This document shows, in pieces, positions 57,301-64,000 of a stretch of 64,000 nucleotides of DNA. A program made the translations under genes and the position numbers. The DNA lies in NCBI GenBank assembly GCA_963978895.1, contig OZ022241.1, positions 1,477,191 through 1,541,190 on the forward strand, given 5' to 3'. This stretch comes from Erpobdella octoculata. Lineage: Eukaryota; Annelida; Clitellata; Hirudinida; Erpobdellidae. The notes below the pieces were generated by a model. The model did no database searches. It was not told the DNA's origin and saw only the letters and a list, made by a program, of their open reading frames with translations. Position 1 is the stretch's first letter. The number at the start of each line of letters is the position of its first letter.

Positions 57301-57604
57301 ATTTTTTTTTTTTTTTTTTTTTTTGATAATTTTTAATGTTTTTATATCATGCAATAAGTAACAATAAAGCATTCAGCTTAAACTTTAGTTATTTTCATCT
57401 AATTAGATTAAAAGAGCTGGCATATTCAATTAATTTAGCGATTTTAAGGCCGATTTTGAAAATCGTCTGTAATTTTTTTAAACGATGAGTTGGAAGGGTG
57501 GATTTTTAACTAATTGTTGCTAACACATATACCTACAAAACAAAATATCAAACTGCTTTTGTTCCAATTATGCCAGCTTTTTTTTAATTCTCCTGGACTA
57601 TTAG
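54320..57604 (+). mobile_element. Putative DNA transposon with 22-bp TIRs, carrying an unnamed ORF
   Basis: TAATAGTCCAGGAGAATTAA at 54320-54339 recurs inverted (TTAATTCTCCTGGACTATTA) near 57584-57603. The interval of about 3.3 kb holds one broken gene (54601-56801) and 3' AT-rich DNA with a T run at 57306-57324. Gene content plus inverted ends suggests a DNA transposon; the outermost TA could be the target duplication. I do not recognise the superfamily. Confidence 0.6.
54601..56801 (+). pseudogene. Unnamed zinc-binding protein gene with a frameshift and an in-frame stop
   Basis: The first frame (ATG 54601) gives a Cys/His module: MVCLICRTEF, LCQFSVL and VHDHCRRDYTNKRSFDQL. The reading then shifts (between about 54850 and 54890) into a frame with a second module: HCFLCGKIDLG, CHKRNDAWSVEVLGRL, ARYHRVCLSVFQKC. 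It continues to NLDHNVITLDGSGTFHGMG and VPRLSRLK. A TAA at 56154 interrupts the same frame, which goes on as FKPISQLNFPSVLPP and LGGFHVLMNYLGSIGHVMAG to a stop at 56801. The combination is familiar from many-copy uncharacterised animal proteins, but I know no biochemical function. Association with TIRs suggests a transposon-encoded protein. Confidence 0.6.
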
Positions 57605-58580
57605 TCAAACTCATATATGAAACTCACTTTGATTGAATGATTGAGTATTTTTGACAATTATTAGAATTGTTGTTTGCGTTTTAAAAATAGTTTTTTTATA
57701 TTATTATTTTCTTTTTAGAAATTTTTTTTATAAAATTCAATTACTTTTTCTTAAATCTTTTAACTAAAGTCACTTTTCATTAATTCGTTCCCTGTTTTGT
57801 TTTTCATTTTTGGCTCCTTATGATGACAAAATACTATCCATCTCTATTCTCTATGTTTTTAAAGTGAATTTTCAACTTTTAAAACTAGCATAATTGTCTA
57901 CTAACGGGGCAAAAAATCGAGCAAAAAGTGGCAAAAACGCCCTTTGGGCAAATGTGCAAAAGAGTCGAAAAAGACAAACGTTGAGAAATTTTTAGAAAAA
58001 TTTCTTAAAACCTTTAACCACTTGCCTCCTCCATCTGTCCATCGATCATTTTTAGAAGAAAAAAAATTAAAGTATCTCCATGGTCATAGATTATTACAGC
58101 AGTCAGGTAACCTATCAATAAAGGGCCCCACTAATGTTTTTGGGAGCATTCACAGCCTAGCCATGGCACTGATTATAATGAGATAGAAATTAGAAATTAG
58201 CTTGAATTTAGTCGAGATATAGCGATTTTAAGGTCGCTTGTTGTGATTGTACAGCTACTGCGTGAGGCTGTTAGAAACTGGGGTACAACGAACATGCTCA
58301 ACTTACATAGAGCTTTGAGGGCAAAATACTATGAAGGCTACCAGGCTTTACATGTAGGAGTTAAAAAGTCATTCAATGTTGCATATTTTATTAAGAACAT
58401 TAATGGAATTTAACAACTGAATGAGTTTAAACGTTGGTTCTAAATTCAAACTTTTTGGTGGCAAACTTTAAGTGTAATTAGAAGTAATAAAAAGATATTG
58501 AGCCAGAATACCTCATTAAAACTGTTGCATCTAGTGCCCACCTGCCCCTGCCCACTACATTACTGGGAATGGTTGTCGTT
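57605..58580. other. Spacer before the array D leader, one small unexplained ORF
   Basis: AT-rich DNA. An 80-codon frame at 57944-58186 (KCAKESKKTNVEKFLEKFLK, PPPSVHRSFLEEKKLK) looks more protein-like than its surroundings, but I cannot assign it and it has no splice or promoter support. Confidence 0.35.
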
Positions 58581-58619
58581 GAATGCATAACCTCTGCATA
58601 GGTCAAAGCTAAATTCAGA

Positions 58620-58726
58620 TTAGATTGCATCCACATAAAGGATGGAGCAACAAGAAATTCAACAGCCTCAGCAGCAACAGCAGAATGCCATAAACGAGAG
58701 GAACAAAAATGTGGGCTTCTTGCAAG
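58620..58726 (+). CDS. Array D leader exon: Gln-rich N-terminus
   Basis: ATG at 58642, in the same aaaggATGG context as the array C leader and preceded by the shared gattgcatccacataaagg. 28 codons plus one base to TGCAAG|gtatga (58726), phase 1. Encodes MEQQEIQQPQQQQQ, then NAINERNKNVGFLQ. A possible acceptor (aattcag) lies at about 58612-58618. It is divergent from the array C leader, 5.6 kb away, and would start translation of D1-D3. Confidence 0.76.
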
Positions 58727-59555
58727 GTATGAAAATCTCATATGTATTATGATATATTTATAATTTAATATTTTGAATTAAAGACTAAAGCTTGGCAGGT
58801 AAAATGACCAAAGATAATTTTAACAACTGTTTTTAAATCTAAATTCAACATAACCCTGCTATAACGTACCCTGGATATCACGTAAATTAGATAAAGTTGT
58901 ATACCTTTTCTGGACATGTAAATTAGATATAACATACAATTAGATACAACGTACAATTAGATATGACATACAATTAGATATAACATACAGTTAGATATAA
59001 CCTTCAATTAGATTATTATTATTATTATGCTATTAAGATGCTCTCTAAAAATAAATTTTCTCAGCAGGGGGCAAACAGATATAACGTACGTCACATTTGC
59101 CCATCTCCACCATGTTATATTACCTTGGATAAAACATTAATTGATATAACGTATATATGGCTATAACATACTAAAATATTGGTCCCAATCACAATATTTC
59201 AGATTATTTGACTCATTTACAATGCATGACCACAATAATAAATGTTAAATGCAACCATGGGAATAAAAATAAGTGACACTCAAGATTCAAGACTGAAACA
59301 TAATTATCTGTTAACGGATTTAAAATAATTCAGTTTACGGAAATTTAAACTGAAACTAGATTGCAGAAAATACAGAAACGAAATTGAATTAATTTAGTCA
59401 ATCCTAATTTTGCATATTGTGACTTAATTAAGAAGATAAAAATGTAAAAAATTTATTTTAAAACTTTGTTTTTATATTGGCTTGTTTTCATTTTGTATTT
59501 AATAAATTATCAATTATGTTTAATTTTGGAACATAATTTTTTAATGAATCAACAG
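58727..59555. other. Array D intron 1 with decayed pogo-like repeat
   Basis: Between about 58850 and 59180 are many motifs like tagatataacatacaatt and ctataacgtaccctgg, resembling degraded pogo/Tigger ends and a short tandem repeat. A 17-bp piece (taccttttctggacatg, 58902-58918) matches the antisense of the finger-II exon end. No other gene sign. Confidence 0.4.
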
Positions 59556-59913
59556 TTAAAACACAGGAAGGACAACCGAAATGCGTGGTTTGCTCCGACG
59601 TTGCCAAAGGAATTTTTTATGGTGCACTCTCGTGTCCCAGTTGTCAGGTATCTGTCAACATTTCATCAACATTATTAATTTTTTCAATTAAATTATTTAA
59701 CATTGTAAATCAATTGTTTTCTAAAAAAAATCTCTGAAAAATTTTTCTAAAATTAATTATCTTCATTGTAGCAGTTCTTTAAAAAAGCAATAGATGAAGG
59801 CCACACTTATGTTTGCAAGAGTAACAAGACTTGCACCATCAATCTAGAAACGAGGACTTCTTGTAGATACTGCAGATACCAGAAATGTCTCGCACATAAC
59901 ATGACCAGAAAAG
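59556..59913 (+). CDS. NR-type DBD module D1 (exons 59556-59647 and 59772-59913)
   Basis: Exon 1 is 92 nt: VKTQEGQPK, CVVCSDVAKGIFYGAL, CPSCQ. Exon 2 (142 nt): [41 protein letters not shown]. The intron is 124 bp. It is the closest relative of A1 (same arm length, KGIFY, LETRTS). The P-box is CPSCQ-QFF. The donor is AAAAG|gttgta as in A1. Confidence 0.87.
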
Positions 59914-61600
59914 GTTGTATAACTTTGTTTTTATTGTGGAATTTAATTAAGTTTTAGAAATAAAAACATCTAATACTTTGGAAAAGAAATTTGTTTCCAG
60001 TTTCTTATTGAGGATCTTATTTATGGTTGTAGTAAATTCCAGATGACTGGGGAACAATAGCTGAATGATCTATTGGTGGTCTTTGAGATTGAGTTAAAAG
60101 AACAGAATTGTTTTTTGTTGGTGCTGGCTGCTATGAGCTTATCTAATGAAAGATGTTTTTAAAGGTTGCATAAGTCCATTCTTGTGGTCATAGATTACTT
60201 TACAAATAATTTGCTGTACCTAACCAGGAAGCAGTAACAGTAGCCAACATTGTTCATGGTATTCTATTTTCTTATTCTCCCCTATAGCTTTTTCTTGTTA
60301 TACCATTTCTCTTGGCCATAAAATAAATAAATAAAAATTTCTTAACTAATAATAATTACTTATCTTTTATGGACCTAGCTTTCAATCTGAACAACTAGTG
60401 TAGTTGGAACCAGCAACTTTTCTGTATACCCTGTATGGCTATCTATTCAGCCAATTTCTCTAAATGTCCCACTCCTACCCAGCAAGCACCTCATGATGTT
60501 CGTCTTATGAATTTCATTGCTAACTTCCAGAGTAGTTATTTTTGCACTAGGCTCACAGCCCAAAACAGGACTATCATGAGTCAAACCATTCTAATCCAAT
60601 GTTAGCTCCTGGTTAGAGTAATATAAATGTTGTAAAATATTTTCAAGTAATTACAGAAATCTATAAGAGATAACATAATAGCAGAAAGCAGCAAGTGCAA
60701 TGAAGGGTCACCTAAATATAGTAATAATTGTCGGATTTGTTAAAGATGGAAAATAACAGGATTTAGTTACAGATTGAGTTTGGCTAGTTAAAGTTTGCTT
60801 TTTGTCAAAGACAAATCCTAAACTACAAATAGGACCTGAAGGTTCAATCAAGTTATAAGAAAATTTAAAATGATTTTTAGCTAATTTACGAACTCTATAG
60901 AAATATAGAGATCAAAATTTTTTCTAACAAATACAAAACAATAGGTCAGTAATCGAGTTAAAAATCATATAAAATAACTAACAAATAAAAAATTATTTGA
61001 GAGCAATCCAGTATTACTCCAATAAAAAGACTAGTAAATTGTATAACATATATGAATATTCTGAATTCCTATGTTTCTCATGTCAACAAATCCACAGGCT
61101 CGATATTGCAGCAAATGAGAAATAAAATAGGTTAGCTTACTCTCGCTCACTTTTTACTTCATCCTAACTTCTTTGCGTCCATAAAATGTAAAATAAATAG
61201 ATTTGTTAAAATCTGTTTGAAACCTTCTTTAAACTTTGTTAAGTAAACTAAATTAGAATTTTGTTATGCAATAACCTTTGATAATTGTACATAGGAACTT
61301 CTGGCCATAGAAAATAAGAAAAATTGAAAACTACTCTATCTTTTTCTCCTATTTGAGATCTACCTCCATGCCAAATTTTATTGAAATTGAAGACAGTCAT
61401 TTATACATATATACCTACATATGTATATACTGAAAGGAAACATAGCTTTGATATGTTGTATGAGCCAAATTTTGATGGCATACAATCCATCACAGAAATA
61501 AGGCAAATATAAATGGCCCAAAGTAGGACTCGAATGTCAAACGGTAGCTATTAGTTAGCTATGATGGACTGTGTGCCGTACAGTTCCTATCCTATAGAGA
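59914..61600. other. Long inter-module spacer, little recognised
   Basis: 1.7 kb of AT-rich DNA with no open coding pattern. At about 61430-61590 the minus strand carries a B-box-like ATTCGAGTCC (61527-61536) and a tail resembling the SINE at 61600, so it is probably an inverted relative of that SINE. Confidence 0.45.
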
Positions 61601-61604
61601 TGGT

Positions 61605-61983
<379 letters not shown>

Positions 61984-61993
61984 GAATTGACAG

Positions 61994-62465
61994 TTCGTCT
62001 GTTGGTAGTAGCACCAGAGGAAGATCAACAGAAATGTGTAGTTTGCTCTGATAATGCTCATGGAATTCATTATGGTGCACTTGTGTGTAGAAGTTGCCAG
62101 GTATCCACCAATGTTTCAAATTAATACATTTAATTTTTCAAAGTTTTTGTTTGGTTTAATTATTTAATATTGTAAATTTTGAACATTTTCTCAGAAAAAA
62201 TTTTTATGGTGTTAAATTAAGTGGTTATGAATATGGAAATTAATTATGGATTAATGGCCTAGGAATCTGGTCATTAAAAAAAATGATTATTCATTTTATT
62301 TAATTTTTTTTTCATTTCTGTAGGTGTTCTTTGAAAGATGGGAAAATGAAAGCCACACTTATGTTTGCAAAAAAAACAAAACTTGCATCATCAATCTCAA
62401 TACGAGGAGTTTGTGTAGATACTGCAGGTACCAGAAATGTCTTGCACAAAACATGTCCAAAAAAG
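61994..62465 (+). CDS. NR-type DBD module D2 (exons 61994-62100 and 62324-62465)
   Basis: Exon 1: [35 protein letters not shown]. Exon 2: [41 protein letters not shown]. The intron is 223 bp. Val of CSDVA is Asn. The recognition helix start VFFERWEN is the only one in the window with a Trp and two acidic residues, a strong departure from the basic FFRR type. Confidence 0.86.
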
Positions 62466-62489
62466 GTATAGAAATTTTTTAATATGGAA

Positions 62490-62549
62490 TGGGGAGAAAA
62501 TGATAGAAAAACCTCTAAAAACCCCGAGCAACGCCGGGTACCCAGCTAG
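62490..62549 (+). mobile_element. Helitron 3'-end fragment
   Basis: Carries aaaacctctaaaaaccccga and ends CCGGGTACCCAGCTAG before T. Only about 60 bp remain, between modules D2 and D3. Confidence 0.65.
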
Positions 62550-62609
62550 TATTTCATAAATTATCTGTGATAAAAAATTTTGAAACATTGTTTATAAATG
62601 AATCAACAG

Positions 62610-63245
62610 TTCGTACACTGATAGTAGGCCTAGAAGAAGATCAACAGAAATGCGTAATTTGCTCTGACGTTGCCCATGGAATTCGTTATGGTGCACTTGT
62701 GTGTAGAAGTTGCCAGGTATCCACCAATGTTTCAAATTGTTATATTTAATTTTTCAAAATTTTTGTTTAAAGTAATTATTATTGTAAATTTAAATAATTT
62801 TCTCAGAAAAAAATTACATGGTATTCAATTAAGTGGGTATGAAATTAGATATTGTTTATAATTGATTACCTTCACATTAAGCATAATAAATAAGTATTTG
62901 TGGTTAATTTTGTCAACTCTGGAATAATTCATCTTCATTGTAGATGTTCTTCAAAAGAAAAAATGTTATAGTATTAAATTGAGTGGTTATGAATATGGAA
63001 ATTGATTATGGATTAATGGCCTAGGAATCTGCTCATTAAACAAAATGATTATTCATTTTATTTAATTTTTTTTCATTTCTGAAATCAATCATCTTCATTG
63101 TAGGCGTTCTTCAAAAGAGGAGTAAACGAAAGCCACACTTTTGTTTGCGAGAATAACAAAACCTGCATCATCAATCCCAATACAAGGAGTTTGTGTAGAT
63201 ACTGCAGGTACCAGAAATGTCTCGCACATAACATGTCTAAAAAAG
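62610..63245 (+). CDS. NR-type DBD module D3 (exons 62610-62716 and 63104-63245)
   Basis: Exon 1: [35 protein letters not shown]. Exon 2: [41 protein letters not shown]. The 387-bp intron contains a dead partial second-finger start at 62944-62961 (tag|ATGTTCTTCAAAAGA), evidence of an internal duplication. CRSCQ-AFFKRG is near canonical. It is the last module in the window; the downstream terminal exons of array D are not visible. Confidence 0.86.
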
Positions 63246-63428
63246 GTAAAGAATTTTTTTAATGTGGAGTTTAATGAAGTTTTAGAAATAGAAGCATTAA
63301 ATGATCATCATCACAATTCCCATTTGATTTCCCTTACAAAAGTTGCAACCAAAGATTCTTTTCAAAAGTTATTTGTTTTTACAACACACCTCTCAGAACT
63401 AGTATTTCCTAAATTATCTGTAAAGCTG

Positions 63429-64000
63429 AATCCGCCAACAGAAATCTAATCGTGGGAAAGATTACCAACTTTTTTATCTGTTACGTATTTTTGTTGTAGT
63501 TTAGTTTGGTGAAATACAAACTACCACCGTTATTACCGCCGGTACTTCGACTTGACAAGTGGCCTTATTATACATTAAGTTATTACGTATTAAGTCATCC
63601 CTATTTGGAAGGCCCCTTAGAACCATGGCACTTAATTTATTATAAAAAAAAAATTATTAGTTAAGCTTGGTTATTTCAGTTATTTTGAAATTTTTGTACG
63701 ACTGCATATAATAGATATTCACAGCTTCTGCTAGTTTAAAAAATTGAAAAATCACTTTTATAAAAATATAAAGGTAATCCTGCAGTATAGCGTCCTGAAC
63801 CGATTTCGATGAAAAATGGCCGGTTTTTTAACGTAAATGATATTTAAAACATAAATAAGAGAAATAAAGACTAATTACAACATAAATAACTGAAAAAAAA
63901 ACCAAAAATTATAGCACTTTAGAACATTTATAAATTACTCCCGAAGTTAACGTAGTTCCCGATGAAGATCTATTTGTCAATAGCGATAGAAGTGAACAGT
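63429..64000 (+). repeat. Duplicated segment, copy 2 (matches 53632-54203)
   Basis: It interrupts the pre-module sequence that would precede a further module D4 (cctaaattatctgtaaagctg breaks at 63428). It is cut by the window end, so a second copy of the 54.3-57.6 kb element may lie just outside. Confidence 0.85.

Overview
This window is AT-rich genomic DNA from an invertebrate metazoan. It has spliceosomal introns, non-LTR and LTR retroelements, Helitrons, hAT transposons and tRNA-derived SINE-like repeats. I cannot name the species or phylum from the sequence alone.

The dominant feature is an array of nuclear-receptor (NR) type DNA-binding domains (DBDs). Twenty-two intact DBD modules were found by reading both strands. 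Each module is two small exons. Exon 1 encodes zinc finger I (C-x2-C-x13-C-x2-C) and ends in phase 0 just after the first P-box residues (CxxCQ/K/E). Exon 2 is always exactly 142 nt and encodes finger II (C-x5-C-x9-C-x2-C, usually ending CRYCRYQKC). It ends in phase 1. Finger-I exons begin in phase 1, so every module is a symmetric 1-1 cassette. The modules form four arrays. Array A (+) has modules A1-A5 and terminal exons ending at 10694. Array B (+) has B1-B6 and terminal exons ending at 27202. Array C (-) has C1-C8, read from 53.0 kb down to 29797. Array D (+) has D1-D3 from 58.6 kb and runs out of the window. B and C are tail-to-tail; C and D are head-to-head, each beginning with a short Gln-rich leader exon with a phase-1 donor.

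No ligand-binding domain was found. Instead the modules are followed by Gln-rich linker exons, a large Ser/Asn/acidic exon of about 1.15-1.3 kb, and a 147-nt last exon encoding a 48-residue Lys/Glu-rich coiled coil. Exon lengths and phases sum exactly: array C can be read as one 1287-codon message with eight DBDs, or as a reservoir of alternative DBDs. Three Q-rich exons instead read to a shared, different stop, predicting products without the coiled coil.

Layout: 0-1 kb, 3' end of an LTR element; 2-10.7 kb, array A with a microsatellite-swollen Helitron; 11.2-14.6 kb, nested transposons (hAT in a tRNA-like SINE in a TIR element, a TTAGGG-bearing MITE, a LINE fragment); 14.8-27.2 kb, array B with an intact 1026-codon CR1/L2-like LINE ORF inside one DBD intron; 27.2-29.8 kb, convergent intergenic DNA; 29.8-53.0 kb, array C, including a near-identical 5089-bp tandem duplication plus a partial third copy; 53.6-57.6 kb, a duplicated flank and a TIR element carrying a broken, unnamed zinc-binding protein gene; 58.6-63.4 kb, array D; 63.43-64 kb, a second copy of the 53.6 kb segment.
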